From contig CM038914.1 of assembly GCA_021904315.1 (NCBI GenBank), positions 2,170,001 to 2,234,000 on the forward strand: a stretch of 64,000 nt of DNA. The letters are read 5' to 3'. A program made the position numbers and the translations under genes. The DNA is from Sphagnum magellanicum (Eukaryota; Streptophyta; Sphagnopsida; Sphagnales; Sphagnaceae). Under the pieces are notes generated by a model, which saw only the letters and a program-made list of their open reading frames with translations, did not search any database and was not told the origin of the DNA. Positions 1 to 12,765 of the stretch are shown here, one piece after another. How positions within the stretch are numbered: the stretch's first letter is position 1; every line of letters begins with the position of its first letter.

Positions 1-2740
1 GCCACCCTGCCCTTTCGACTCTGCACTAGATTCCACAATTCGCAATGCCAATTGCTCACAGTAGAAGTAGCCACGACCTGTCTGGAAATTGTGTTTCAGA
101 CTAACTTCACCAGACTCTGCGCATAAGAACCAACAGGGAAACCCAAGTCAGTCTTCATTTCAACAAAGACTCCATACTATTTTGGAGTTAAAAGGACTTG
201 AAGAAGCAGACAAGACAGGGTTTAGGGTTTAGCTTCAGGCTCAGCATCCAAGGATTCCAACACACAACCCATCAGAGCATATACCTGAGCGGCAAGAGAG
301 CTGGATGCAGTTCAAGAGCAATGAGACCACCCCTACTGTGTAGCTTGCGTCGCCTGTATGTGCATCAAAATCCATCACGGGTGTCAAGAGCACCTCAACC
401 TGCAAAACCAATTCCCCAACCAAGTACAAATCAACCTCCTATTTTGAGAAACTCAAAAAACTCAAAAGATAAGCTCCAGAAAAATAAGCACTTGGGACAA
501 GAAAAGAGAGATTGGAACACACACCAGTTCATGAGTCTGAATATACTTTGCAGTGCTTCCATTGTCACTTGTCAGCAACAATCCTAGTATCTGGAACATC
601 CACCAATAGCCTGAGAAACAATCAATCTTTGTAACCCAATGCAAAAGGGTTCAGGGTTTAGGGTTAGGTGTCAGACAACTTTCCCAAACAGGGGTGCACA
701 TACAATCCAAAGCATTTTTAATTGGGCAAAATGAATTGATGCAGATGAGGCTAGGACCTGCATGACATGTCGATGAAGCTGTGCGAGGTGGAGAGGTGGA
801 GTTGTTGCAGCTATCTTCTTGAAGCTATCAGCGTGTGACAACATGGGTATCGTACCACCCAATGCAATCATATGAAACATCAGCTGTAGTGAATCATCTT
901 CCGCTAAGCTTTGTGCTGCAACAGGGTGTTGTGCCAAAGCCTTCATGATGTGCACTACACCTCCTTCCACCTATCACCATGACCCATTACAAAAGAACTC
1001 AGACTAAAGGAAACACAAAAAAAAAAAACCTCTGAGAGACAATCAATCTAAACTGAGCTCAAAAGATGAATTTACCATCGCTCGACGACTCTCATCTCTG
1101 ACGTCATCAGTCAATTTCGATCCATCCAAAGTGGTGAGTGGGGCTGTGACAGAACTGGCAGAAACAGCAGAGCTAAGCAGGCGATGCAAAACAAGCACAA
1201 GGGATGAGAGAAGGCCTGCATCCAATAGCGGCTGCACATCCAGAGGCTGCACAAAGAACCAACTCATTTACACTGTGCCTTAGGATGATGATGATGAGGA
1301 GGAGGAGGAGCTCAATCAAGTACATAGTGGGTCAACACAACAAAGCAATTTCAAGTGTATCCTAGCACAATCTCTCACCCACAATCCACATCCAAAAGCT
1401 GCATTTGCAGAGAGCTGTACTACTTTCTGTCTGCGTGATGACCAGACACACATCTTTCATTTCTGTTTTCCCTTTTGTTGGCAGAAGGTGAAGAAGAGCT
1501 TGATGCAGAACACATACCGGAGCAACAAGACCTTCAAGTGCAAACAGCAAATTGGCACCAAAAGAAGACTCTCCCTGCACCAGCAGATACAAGGATATGA
1601 AGGCAAAGGCTTTAATAGAATGTCCAGAAGAGACAGTAGAAACAAAGTGATTTGAGAAGGAAAACAGTTGCAGTACATACATGGAGCTCTGAACAGGTAG
1701 CTACCAAAACTGTGAGATTGTTGAAGTGGAGAAAGGAGAAAGACAGGGAATTTTTTTGTCAGGCTTATATATAGATGCATATACCTTTTGTCCATCGATA
1801 AAGAAGTTGAGAATGTCATTTGGTTGTAGCTGCCCATTGGGACTGGCCTTGCGCAACCTTTCAATATCTGTTACCAGTGCTCGTGCGACCACAAACCCAA
1901 ACACACGAACATCCACTAGCCTGAAACAGAAACAGAAATTACCCATTTCCTAGCATAGTCAGCCAAGCCAACCCGTGTAATCTATCTGCTCCAATGTCAC
2001 AAATGCCACAAATGATTTGAATAGAAAGATTCAAGCTTGATTTCAATCCTCACAAAATTCTAGCACCCAAAGAAGGGTTACTTTACATACGTCAGGGCAA
2101 GTTCAGCAGGATTGGAATTGCGTCGGGCGATCTTGCAGAAGAGACTCAGTGTCTTCTCCAAGGCTTCCTCCTTCTCCTACATGAACACCCAACAGTAATA
2201 TTCACAAAGCATGTAGCTGGAGAGAACACCAACAGATAAGAGGCAGATTCTCAAACAAGTAAAAGCATCAAGTGGTGGAACCTCAATTCATCACCGGAAA
2301 CAAAACCTCACCTTGTCAGAATTTGCAGCTCGAAAATCATCCCATGCCCTCTTAAAGTCCTGCTCGGACTCATTCTTCTCTCTGACAACCCAAAACGTGC
2401 AATTTCTTGTTAGAGCCACTCCTTCCAATTGAAGTGGTAAAAAATCACAACATGGGCAAGTGATGCTTTTGCCCCCCCTAAGATCATGCAGATCTCAATT
2501 GTAAAACTTTAAACCCTAAACCCCTGGCCAACAGCAGCCCCATCGTATGAGCACCCATTTAGTCTGTCTCTAAGGATACTACCAAAAAAGAAAAAAAAAC
2601 TCGAGACAGGAAGCAGCTCACAAATACCTGACTCTTGAGCTGGTGGTGCCTTCATCCAAAAACAACCGGTTTGGCCTTGGCGGAGGTGATGTGAGTGATG
2701 AGTTGGAAACTTTTTCTCTGATTCGCCCAAGCCATTTCAT
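1..2740 (-). CDS. SPI: SPIRRIG-like BEACH-domain protein, N-terminal part (gene runs off left edge)
   Basis: Ten exons read in phase: 2628-2740, 2312-2381, 2091-2176, 1785-1920, 1518-1574, 1076-1246, 758-970, 525-590, 285-399 and 1-116. They total 1143 nt, the first 381 residues. The start is MKWLGRIREKV, matching the MKW start of the Arabidopsis family. Diagnostic stretches as I remember the plant family are EQDFKRAWDDFRAAN, FVVARALVTDIERL, FGANLLFALEGLV, VVHIMKALAQHPVAAQSL, ILGLLLTSDNGSTAKYI and DASYTVGVVSLLLNCIQL. All junctions follow GT-AG and the frame stays open. SPIRRIG proteins are about 3600-residue WDFY3/ALFY-like cytosolic proteins acting in membrane traffic, cell shape and P-body function. 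The PH-BEACH-WD40 end that defines the family lies beyond base 1. The sequence cannot separate SPI from its close paralogue. No lesion is seen. Confidence 0.9.
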
Positions 2741-2799
2741 GGTTGCTCTGCTGCGTTTGTCCCACTCTGGACATCTGTGCCTCGTCTACCATTACCCAG

Positions 2800-2800
<1 letters not shown>

Positions 2801-2881
<81 letters not shown>

Positions 2882-2891
2882 TCTCTCTCTT
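2801..2891. repeat. (CT)n microsatellite in the SPI-like leader/promoter
   Basis: About 90 bases of nearly pure CT with one GT interruption, ending about 60 bp upstream of the SPI-like start codon. On the gene's own strand it is a GA tract. GA tracts of this kind in plant leaders are bound by BPC/GAGA-binding proteins, so a regulatory role is possible but not shown. Confidence 0.95.
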
Positions 2892-4976
2892 TGTAACTGA
2901 GATCTAACACATCTTGCTATATTTTGGTATCAACCAACCCACTGCGCATATATAGGTCACGGATTCTCTGGACTTGGAAGCTTGATTGATTCATTTGCAA
3001 TGGACTTGAGAGATTTGCCACCTGTTTCTCTGTAGGCAGATGAGGAGCCCCAATTGACTGGAGAAGCTTCAGGATTGGGGTTTTTGCCTCCAAAAAAAAA
3101 ATAGGGTGGTGGCTTTACTTTCTTCTTCAACCAGTAGCCAGATCATTTTCAAAGCAGTACCACATTAGGTCCCAACAAAATCAAGCTCAGCTCCTGGATA
3201 CCTCCCCGCTTCCATTCCCAAGCACTGACCCAAGACACAGAATAAGAATTGCATTCCTAGCAGAAGCACTTCTTTGCTCAAGTGTAGTAATCACCCCTCT
3301 CATACAAAGGGTCCAGGGATGCAGATCTAGGGCTATACTATCAACCCATTGCAATGTAACGCATCTGGATGAACAATTCTTTTACCATTCCCAGAACACT
3401 GTCGCTCATAATAGCTGGATTTTTCATCAATTGATCAATTAAGCCACCTTCTCTCCAACATGACTGATGTATCCACTTCTTGCAGCAGCAGCAGGAGGAG
3501 GAGGAGGAGGAGGAGTTTCATCCCAAACCTGCTCGATCATTCACTAATTTTCCAGCTGCATGCAGCAGGAGGAGAGATGCTCGATTTCTGTCTTGTAATC
3601 ATCATCAGTCTTCTCATTTATTCTTTCTGCTATTCAAAAGGCTATCTATCTATCTCTCCTCAAGACCCAGTTGCCAAGTTGACACTTTCACATCAATTGC
3701 ATGTTGAGTTCAAGACCTGCATATTTTCAAACAATAATAATTTGGTGATATCAGCAAGACAACAAATTCGCTGTGAATTCAGATCTGCACTGAATACAAA
3801 TACACCTGGACTACTATGGCAGTCCTTATTGTAGTATTTGCCTACATGATGAACTTGCTCATAGAGTTAGAGTCACAAATTTGCTTTGTGCAATTATCTG
3901 GCAGCAGCAGAGGCAATGCATAAATCCTAGAGCAAGCAAGCAACTCCTACCACAAAAACTATTTTAGGGTGCCGAACTCTCAATGCAAACAAACGAAATC
4001 TGCCCATTGATGTCATTGATTGGGAGCTACAAATTAGGTTTCAATCTGTGACTGGGAATTCATGGTCTTAAATGGGCAGGGCACTAAATTTGGAGATGAT
4101 GACAATCCTTGCCAAAAAAATGCAAAGAAGAACTCATCACGTTGTCAATGATCTCAGTTCAATTACACTAGCTAGTCTCTACTGAGAGAATTCTAAAAAT
4201 CTCCTTATAGTTCTAGATTTTTTTCACATGGGTGTGTCCCCAGGCTGCTGATCTGATGACCACAAGTTCCAGATCCAAAACCCCCTCCTCCTTGCTCTCT
4301 CTTTCTCTATACCCTAACCCAAAAACCCAAAAAAAAAAAACCCAGCAAGCCCCACATCCCTTCTTCCCCCAACACACACCAACAAAAAAATTCAAAATCT
4401 TTTTGTTCTTCTTCTTTTATTTGCTGTCTTTCTCACTCTTCTGGTGTCCACAAAACCCAGACGTCTGTCCGTCTGTCTGTCTGTTCTATTCTGTCTGTCA
4501 CTCCTCCTCCCCTTCAATTCAAAATTCAAGAGCAAAAAAAACCCGGGATCTTTAACCTAAACTGGCCTAACCCGAAACTAGACCCAACACTTTGCTACTC
4601 AAATTCTTCAACATCAAGATACCCAAGGACCAAATTTTCCAAAGAAAAAAAAACACGCCCATACGTCCGGCATCCCTTGACGATCTCACAGATACCCACC
4701 CACCCACTCATCCACAAAAGAAGTCATTTTTGCAAATCTCAGAGCTTTTGTCTCACCACTCTGCTCTGGATTTTTATGCTGCTCGGGGAAGCAAGGAAGG
4801 AAGGAAGTGATAAGAACTAGAGAAGAAAGCAACACCCATCACAGCAGCAAAGACAACAAAAGCTTTTTACGTGTGCCAAAACCCATCACCACAAAACCGA
4901 AAGACCGAGAAAACAACAGTTCTGAGCACAGACCCATCAAGCGATTTATGGGAATGAGCAAGAGGAGAAAACTTAC
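2892..4976 (-). other. SPI-like upstream region, probable leader intron
   Basis: No coding segment is recognisable on either strand. A good donor (CCAA then GTAAGT on the minus strand at 4976) suggests the transcript starts near 5.0-5.2 kb and that most of this stretch is a leader intron. The matching acceptor near 2.75-2.9 kb is not clear, because that region is purine-rich on the minus strand. Short runs of CAG, GAGG, CTAT and GTCT repeats are present. Confidence 0.4.
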
Positions 4977-5195
4977 TTGGATTGCTACGCATCTGAAGTG
5001 GTCTTCAAGCTGATCGATGCGCGAGAAAACTCGGCAAGAAATTGGGGACTTGGGCGGCGAGGAAGACGACCAACGACACAAGACGCTAAGCCAGGCTACG
5101 CTGCAGCCAGCAGGAGCGGCAGCAGCAGAGCCCCCACCCCGCGTTCCTTCACCCGATAACCCTCCCCCCTGCCCTCGCTTTCGTCGGGCTACATT
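4977..5195 (-). promoter_or_regulatory. Candidate 5' leader exon / core promoter of SPI-like gene
   Basis: A GC-rich island of about 200 bp between two AT-rich regions, immediately 5' (minus strand) of the GTAAGT donor at 4976. It is the most plausible place for the transcription start of the SPI-like gene. Small open frames here are not conserved in any way I can recognise. No TATA box is evident. Confidence 0.4.
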
Positions 5196-7697
5196 GTAGG
5201 TAACCTACGTTTTCTTAGTAGGCTTACCGTTTAAGTCCGCCATTTTTAATCCAAATTCCCATTTCTTTATCTTTTTCTTCTTTCTTTCTTTCTTTCTCTT
5301 TCGCATTCCTTTTCTTTCTCTTTTTCAGTTTCTTTTTCATTTCTTTTTTACAAATAGGTTTTTAAAATAATAATAATAAGAAAATGAAAATTCATTTCCA
5401 AAAAACGAAAAAAGATTACTACTATTTTTTCTGATGATTTTTTCTTTCCTTTTTCTTTTTCAATTTTTTTTTCTTTTTTTAGTTTCTCTTTCATTTATTT
5501 TATTTTCGAATAGCCTTATTATTGAATAATAATTACAAAACGAAAAATAATGTCAGAAAAACGAAATTGATTATTAGTATTTTTTCTTTTTGATAAATTC
5601 CAAAAAAAAAACATAAACTTCTTCTTTCTTTTTCATTTTCATTTCTTTTCTTTTCTCTTTCTTTTTTAGTTTCTCTTCCATTTCCCTGTTTTTTTTTTCC
5701 CCCATTAAATAGGTAACTTTTTTCAATAATAATTTGAAAATGAAAAATAATTTCAGAAAAAAAGAAAAAAACATTATTACCAGTCTGATGATGATGATTT
5801 CAAGAAAACATTAAAAAAATGATTTTCTAATAATTATATTTTTATTAAAATTCTTGAAAAAAAAATCTTCCCTCCTCACTAGTGACTGATAACCCTAGAC
5901 ACTTTGAATTCTTTTTTTTTTCTTTTTTTTTAATTCTCGTATTTATTCCTTGATAAATACGTAGCTATTACAGTAGACGTGTATTTTCATTTGCAACTTC
6001 AAATAGTATTTTTTTTTAAAGTACAATAAATATACGCCCTACTACATAGGCACCTACTACCTACTGCCCTTCTTCTTTATCTTTTTGGCGGGATGCGTTT
6101 CCTAGACTTATATAGTAAGTACCTACCTACTCAGCTAGGTACCTCCCTCCCTACCTACCTACCTGCCTACTTACCTACCTACTTACCCTTTTTTTTTTCC
6201 CCTCAGTGACCTTCCTAGAAATTGCCTGATATTTTTTTATTATTAATAGGTCTTTTATTTTCTTTGCCTGAATTCAGGCTCTTTGACTTTTCCCTTCTAT
6301 TAATATATTATTATTTTTACATTCTCATTTATTAAAAAAAATTCAGTCAATAATTTTATTTTATTTTAATTTTCTAAAAAGGTTTTGACTTTTTCCTTGC
6401 AATGATAATATTCGCTACCCACTTTATTTATTAACTTATTTAGTACTGGGTTTGTCTGTTTATTTATTTATTTATTTATTTATTCATCTGTAAATGGTTA
6501 TTTTTTCTTTTTTTTTTCTTTTTTCTTTTTTGGTTTTTTTGTTGTGTCTTTTTGACTTATTTGGCAACATGTCTTCGAAGTGTCTTTTTTTTTTTCTTTC
6601 TTTCTTTTTTTTAATTGGGTTTTTTTGTTTGGTTGCTTGGGTATTTGGTTTATTCAACACTATGGCTTTTTCACCTCCTATTTTTCTTTTTGGTTTTTTA
6701 TTGGTTGTGTTGTTTCTTGCTTCAAAAGGAAATTTTTCCATGGTATGTACTTAAATAATAATTTTTAAATAAATTTTTATTGTATTGTAGCCTTTTCTAG
6801 ATGGTAAGCATTAATCATTCAAAATTTAACTATAATTTAATTATTTTTCTTGTGTGAAATAAAACTGAAAATGTGGGCTTAACAAATTTTGAAATTTTAA
6901 AATTTTTGAAAATGGAAAATCTTGTGAGTGCTATGAGGTGGGTCAATTGGAAAATGAGAATGCATCAATTTCAAATATTTAGATGAAAATAATAATAATA
7001 ATAAGTAAGCACTCAATTGAGTTTTTGAAACCCCAAGGAAAAAGAAAATAAAAAATAGGTGGGACTTTTAAAGACAAGAATTTATACATGATCTTTTTGC
7101 AAATTAATTTTTAAATTTTAGTAAATTTTGTCATTTTTTCAAATTCAAAATCCTAAAGCTTTTTTTCCCCCATTAAGATAGACATTATTTTCAAAATTAT
7201 TATTTTCAAAGCTTGGCTACTTTCAATTCCATATACAAGAAACAAATTCTTAATTATTATGGGGAAGTGGATTGTTCACATATTTGCTTTTTTATTAATC
7301 TTTTCAATTTCGAAAAAACATCAAATATTAATATCATATATTTAAAAAAATGACCACCTAAAACTCTAATAATAACAAGCCACATGCATGAATTAGTAAA
7401 TATGCGTAGAAGACATGACATATCTAATCATGGATGTTTTTTACATGAATTTCGTTAATGGGCTATGTTAGCTATGTTAGCTTAGTTTAAGGTCGACGTG
7501 ATGATTATGTTGTTTTCTTGACCACATTATATGGCATAATCTTCCAATGATGATTATATAAACGTAATAATGATCAAAAAAAATATTTGTTGAACATGAA
7601 ATCTTTATTAAATCGTTTTAAGTTGCCACCCCAAACCCTAATCTAATGGAATTTATTTGCATTTGACCATGTGATTATGTTGGGTGTTGTTTTTGCC
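5196..7697. other. AT-rich intergenic DNA, no gene seen
   Basis: Homopolymer-rich sequence dominated by TTTC/TTTTC tracts, an (ACCT)n-like patch near 6121-6187 and a (TTTA)n tract near 6459-6484. Short open frames here are low-complexity Phe/Lys-rich artefacts. Nothing resembling a gene or a transposon end was found. Confidence 0.7.
6121..6187. repeat. (ACCT)n-like microsatellite
   Basis: Imperfect ACCT repeats with TACT/TGCC variants. No neighbouring gene. Confidence 0.85.
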
Positions 7698-7987
7698 TAG
7701 CTAACCCTAATAATGGGCTCATTTGACACCTTACACAACATAACAAGCAAAAGGGCTTGCTTGACCATTCCATAGCTAACCCTAATGGGCTCATTTGACA
7801 CCTTACACAACATAACAAGCAAAAGGGCTTGCTTGACCATTCCATAGCTAACCCTAATGGGCTCATTTGACACCTTACACAACATAACAAGCAAAAGGGC
7901 TTGCTTGACCATTCCATAGCTAACCCTAATGGGCTCATTTGACACCTTACACAACATAACAAGCAAAGGGCTTGCTTGACCATTCCA
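7698..7987. repeat. Tandem repeat, four copies of a 72-bp unit
   Basis: Copies lie at 7698-7772 (75 bp, extra TAA), 7773-7844, 7845-7916 and 7917-7987 (one A lost). The units are otherwise nearly identical and begin TAGCTAACCCTAATGGGCTC. Because 72 is a multiple of three, two minus-strand frames stay open through the array and repeat the same 24 residues. I take that as a by-product of the period, as there is no start context or flanking exon. Confidence 0.95.
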
Positions 7988-9023
7988 TAGTATGTTAGAT
8001 ACAATTGCTATTGAATACAATTTGTAAAGTCGTATATGACCTCACCAAAAAAAATACGATGATATATTCAAAGATATTTTTGATATTTTCTCGTGTTTAC
8101 AAACACGTGTGAAAAGAAAGAGACTAACTTTGAAGTTACACTTAAGATGATGAGGAAAAGCCATGGCACATGTAACCAAAGGAAGTCCTTCAAAAGCTTT
8201 TCAACATTCCTTGCAAAGAAGGCCACCTATCCATTGAAGGTTGGGATGGAGAAATAAGTGGGCCCTTTGTGAAACAAGGCATCCCTACAATTTGATTGAA
8301 TCACAATCATTATAACCTCCCAAAGGAAACCCCTTCACCACTCTACCTTTGGGTCGAGGTTTTTTCCTTTTGAAATTTTATTAAAAATTCGTTTGGTGTT
8401 CAAATATCATCCATCAATTGGCAAATTATTATTTTTTTAAATATGCAAATAAATAATAGAGTTTTGTTTTTGTTTTGTAATTTCCAATTTACTTGACCCA
8501 CAAAAAAAATAGATTTTATATTGATTTCTAGTAGGTAGCCAACAATATGGAATGAAACATTACAATTGTTAATTAGTCAATAATACATGTCCTTTGGTTT
8601 GTTTTATTACATAGGTTTTTTTTTTTTTAATAAATGATTGTATTTGACATGTGGTCATGAACAAATGTCTAATTATTTTGGGTCACCAACCAATGTGCAT
8701 TATTTTATTTTATTTTTTGAGAAAAAAAGAAAAAAAAAAACTAATGTGCAACAAGCAATCAACCATAGAATGGATGTTATAAATTGTCTAAAGTCATTAT
8801 TTGTGCTTTAAATGATTTCAACTTATCCTTAAAAGGAGCAACTTTAGTCCAACTAATTTGAATGCAAAACTAGTTCATTAACTCCATGAAATTATTTAAG
8901 TTGCATGGGAACAAAATTTGCATAAGGTGAATGACATGCCCCCAAAAGGCTTACAAAATTATATATGGTGTTTTGCAAAAGAATTTTTAATGTTTAATGC
9001 ATTCTTTAGCCGCTTACATCAAA

Positions 9024-9129
9024 ACACCAAAGGGTTCCAATGGAGCTTTTGACTAAGATTAGAATATTTGGCACTTAACACCAAAGGGCCAATGGAGCTT
9101 TTGACTAAGATTAGAATACTTGGCACTTC
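9024..9129. repeat. Direct duplication of about 53 bp
   Basis: Two adjacent copies (9024-9077 and 9078-9129) of a unit starting ACACCAAAGGG and ending TTGGCACTT. They differ by a 2-bp indel and a few substitutions. Confidence 0.9.
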
Positions 9130-10180
9130 ACATTCACTTGTCAATCAAAAAAACCCGAATCAAAAAGTGATTAGCATTATAAGATTCAAAATTGAAACAT
9201 GAAACATTTGCAAACTTGCATCAAACTTTGCACAACTTGAACCACTTTAGGAGGCGACTCGCACTCTTTCACATTATATATTACAAATCTCCTTATGGGA
9301 CCTACATCATCAAAAAAGGGACATTTTCCCCAAAACTTTGAACAATAGAATTCTCAAAAGTCTTAATTTTGGACTCCCAAAATTATGGTAGATCATAGTT
9401 TTGTCAAAACGCATGGAATTCGACAACCTAAAAAGTTTTATATTGTAATTGAAAAGAGGTTTTTGACCTTTGTATCAAACTACTTAATCAAATGTCATAT
9501 GGGGGACCACATGGCACACTAAATGAATAGGAAGCACGTTTTTCACTCCTTTCATGATTGTTCAAACAACCACTTAAATTTTAATTGAAAACTTTATCCT
9601 AGCAAATATAACCCACAACATTGTAGTTTGCATTGAAATATTTTCAACAATTTAAAAATTGCACCATTCAAAGATGTTTAGATGTTTCAAATGGCATTTT
9701 GATCATGTAGGACTCCATCAAGTCCAAACACTCAAAGTATAAGTCCACCCTATAAATATTAGGAGTAGTTCCTTTTAACTTCCACACATTAGTCAGCTTG
9801 TGTGAAAATGTGTTTGATTTCAACAACTTTGTGCCTTCCAAATCTTAAATTCATTTTCAATTCAACTTGAAAGGTTTCTCTAGATAGCTTTCATCTCAAC
9901 AGTGATATCTCCTTATCAATCCTAAACGTTGTTCACATGATGAAGTTAGGGTTGGAACAATGAATATAAGCATCATTCATGTGACCCAAGCGACCATATG
10001 AAGTTGAAAATCAAATAACAACGGAAAAGGATTTAATTATTTTTCTATCCATTTTTATTGTTTTTAAGGTTTATATTTCCAAATAACATTTTTTTCATGA
10101 TTACAATAAAAAAAATTATTATTAATTATTTTTTAAAAATTCTCCTATGAAAATTATTTTTTCAATATGCACATATATGT

Positions 10181-10443
10181 TACTAGTGTGAACCCGGTGC
10201 ATAATGCACCCATCAAGGAAAAAAAAAAAAAAAAGGTCCGGGCAGTTTAACTGACACAGCAAACAAAACCCCAAAAAAAAACGATTTTTTGTGGGGGATT
10301 TTTAGTTTGCAGAATCCGACTGTCCGGGCCGGTTTCCGGTCTCGGAATCCGACTGTCCGGGCTGGTTCCGCCAATCAATTAAAATGCGGAACCGTCGTCG
10401 GACGCACAGACAGACACCACTGTTGTAATTATATATAAGATAT
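10181..10443. mobile_element. GC-rich insert, probable non-autonomous element
   Basis: A GC-rich block sharply bounded by AT-rich DNA. It starts TACTAGTGTGAACCCGGTGC and immediately carries a perfect palindrome (GGTGCATAATGCACC, 10196-10210). Internally the 18-mer GAATCCGACTGTCCGGGC occurs twice (10312-10329 and 10345-10362), and the block ends near TATATATAAGATATC. The terminal palindrome after a TACTAG start resembles short dispersed elements common in plant genomes. No ORF and no clear target duplication are visible, so the class is unassigned. Confidence 0.4.
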
Positions 10444-11799
10444 CCTCCCATCTTTGATCCAAATATTATGGACAATTATTATAGTTTTGACTTTAAGAAT
10501 ACATTGGTTTTGGCTTAAACACACACATTTTGAATGTTAGTTCTTTTTTAAATGAACCAGAAAGTTATATTAACACATCAATTAGATTCATTTATGTAAT
10601 GAATGGACTTGATGGAATGATCCATATGTTTATTAATGCCTATAAGTTGAAATAGTAAGATAATTTTATTTACAAATTGGCTAGATAATTTGTAAATGAC
10701 AATCTAATTGGGATTAGTTTTGATTTTAAAATAAATAATCTTGAATTGTTAACCAACAATGTCAAGGAAAACTTTAACTTATATAAAATTATTTTAAAAC
10801 TAAATTAGCCTTTGGATTATAATTATTGCAACATCCCCAATTAATAGCCTTTTTAGTTTCAAATTCCTTGCAAAATAACATGTTGAACCTAATTTATTTT
10901 TTTAGTTAATCATGTAACCAAATATAATCTTAATGTGGTTTTAGGCTTCTCTTGAGTGGTATCAATTAAGCAATTTTGCAATAGTTCTAAAATTAATGGA
11001 ATTCATCAAAATAGTTTTGTGCTTATCTTGGAATATTTCAAAAATATTTCAAGAATGTTTTTGAAGAAGTTTTTATATTATTATGTTAAAATATACTTTA
11101 AATTTTTCCTGAAAGTATGTCATTTTCAAATCATTTATATGTTTTAGAAGTGTTTTGGGTATTTTATGTTCATCATATTTATTTCAAACTTTTTAAAATG
11201 GTGACATAATATATTACAAACATTTTTATATGAGCACGCCAAACATTTTCAACATTAACTTGACATACCATTTTAAAACATGTAAAACTAACCACTAGTT
11301 AGATTTTAGGTGGGTCATGTTTGCATGTTTGCACTCAAAGCCTTATTGATAACACATGAAAAAAATAGAAAATGCATTTAATATAGTAATCAACTCCACT
11401 ATGAAAAAAATATCCTTGTGAATAAAGTATCGTAAGTTTGTAAGTTTGGTTTTGGAAGGTTATTTGTCGTTGTTTTGTATCATGAAATGAAACTAACAAA
11501 GTTTTTTTTAAATAGGAATTCTTTTGGCATGAATTGGTGATTGAAAAGGGTGAACTTTTTCTATGTTTTGAGGTCAACAATTGACATTCTACATTAATTT
11601 CAAATCTAGTTCCATAACCATACACTATGCCAAAACATGGATTTTATGACTAGAATAGTTTGTGACTAATGTCTAAATTTAATTATATATGTAGTTGAAT
11701 GTGGACAATAATGGTTGTCACTTATATGACTACATGACTAATCTCAATTTCGAAAATGTGACAATTGTCATAATCAAAACCATCCTAAATTGCTTTAGG

Positions 11800-12125
11800 C
11801 AAGCCAATTTAATATGCTAGCATATGTAAGCTAAGTTAACCTACATGACTATAAGTTATCTTAAGTTATGATAACCTAATTAGGTTGAAGTTAATTTAAA
11901 TCAACCTAAAGAGGTTTATGATAATTTAGGTTAGCGTATGTTACTTTAGGTAAATCTAAAGAAACCTACATTAACCTAGATTAATTTTGATCAATAGGTT
12001 TAATCTTGGTTAGTTTAGGTTTAGCTTAAGTTAGCTTATGTCAACCTAATTTAATTTAACTAGCCTCATGTTATAATACTTGTTGAATCATGATAGCTTA
12101 AGGAGGCCTAGGTTAACCTTGCAAT
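11800..12125. repeat. Degenerate AACCTA/TAGGTT array
   Basis: Roughly 320 bp in which AACCTA, TAGGTT, TTAAGTTA and close variants recur every 10-25 bases in both orientations. The array is too diverged to give a clean period and overlaps no coding segment. Confidence 0.7.
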
Positions 12126-12339
12126 TAGATTTGACCCTTCATCTTTGACATATGTAATATTGTTTATTCTCAATCCATATTAATCAAGTAATTTTATCGT
12201 TGTTTGCCAAAGCTTGACCAATAGTTTTTGTTGCCTCAAACAACCCAATAATCATATGTTTAGGCTACCAATCAAATTCTAATAAGTTAATGACAAAAGA
12301 AAAAATATCATATCACGTGCACATTTGGACATCCATAAA

Positions 12340-12765
12340 TCAAAACTTGTTGTAGATGTACAATTTCCTAATTTTGGTTAAACCATATACTTGTTTCATT
12401 TTCTTCACCAATTTAAGTAATATCTCATGAAAAAAATGTTTTTTAGAGGGGAAGTCAACTTGAATACACAAATGTAAAATCACATGTTTGAACCAAACAC
12501 TTCCACAAATTGTAATGGCAATTGATTTTTCACAATTAGAAGGCCAAGGTCTTGCAAAAAAAAATTTATGTTGTTCATCATCCTTTTTGAAAGGATCTTT
12601 AACAATAAAAAACTTATATATTGCATTGCCTAATACATTAGGCCTTTTATTTGCTAGTTGTTTTTCGAAAGTTCCTTTTATTGAACCATTTACCTCCTTG
12701 TAAATTTTTTTGACAATTACAACATGATTTAAATCGACATGTTTTTCAAAACCATCAAATTCCAT
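12340..12765 (-). pseudogene. hAT-family transposase remnant A (N-terminal part)
   Basis: An open frame of 141 codons. It contains KHVDLNHVVIVKKIYKEV and then a block ending FKHVILHLCIQVDFPSKK. The latter resembles the segment just before the catalytic domain of plant hAT-like transposases, where one expects W-x-R-R-L-V-L followed by a V-x-F-P-S-R motif. The first motif recurs as KHVDEDHVVLAKKFEEEV in remnant B at 29.5 kb, which shows these are copies of one element family. The catalytic core and dimerisation domain are absent here, so this is a fragment. Flanking sequence on its 5' side (12.87-13.0 kb) also resembles the flank of remnant B. Confidence 0.65.

Larger units (their letters stand above)
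7988..12339. other. AT-rich intergenic DNA, no gene seen
   Basis: Apart from the duplications and the GC-rich insert listed separately, this stretch shows only AT-rich sequence with frequent stops in all frames. It has the look of old, diverged transposon DNA, but no transposase or gag/pol motif was recognised. Confidence 0.65.

Noticed and set aside
7697..8020. Repeat array that could be taken for a CRISPR-like array or a repetitive protein gene
   Set aside because: The 72-bp units abut directly with no variable spacers, and the genome is eukaryotic. The open minus-strand frames follow only from the period being a multiple of three.
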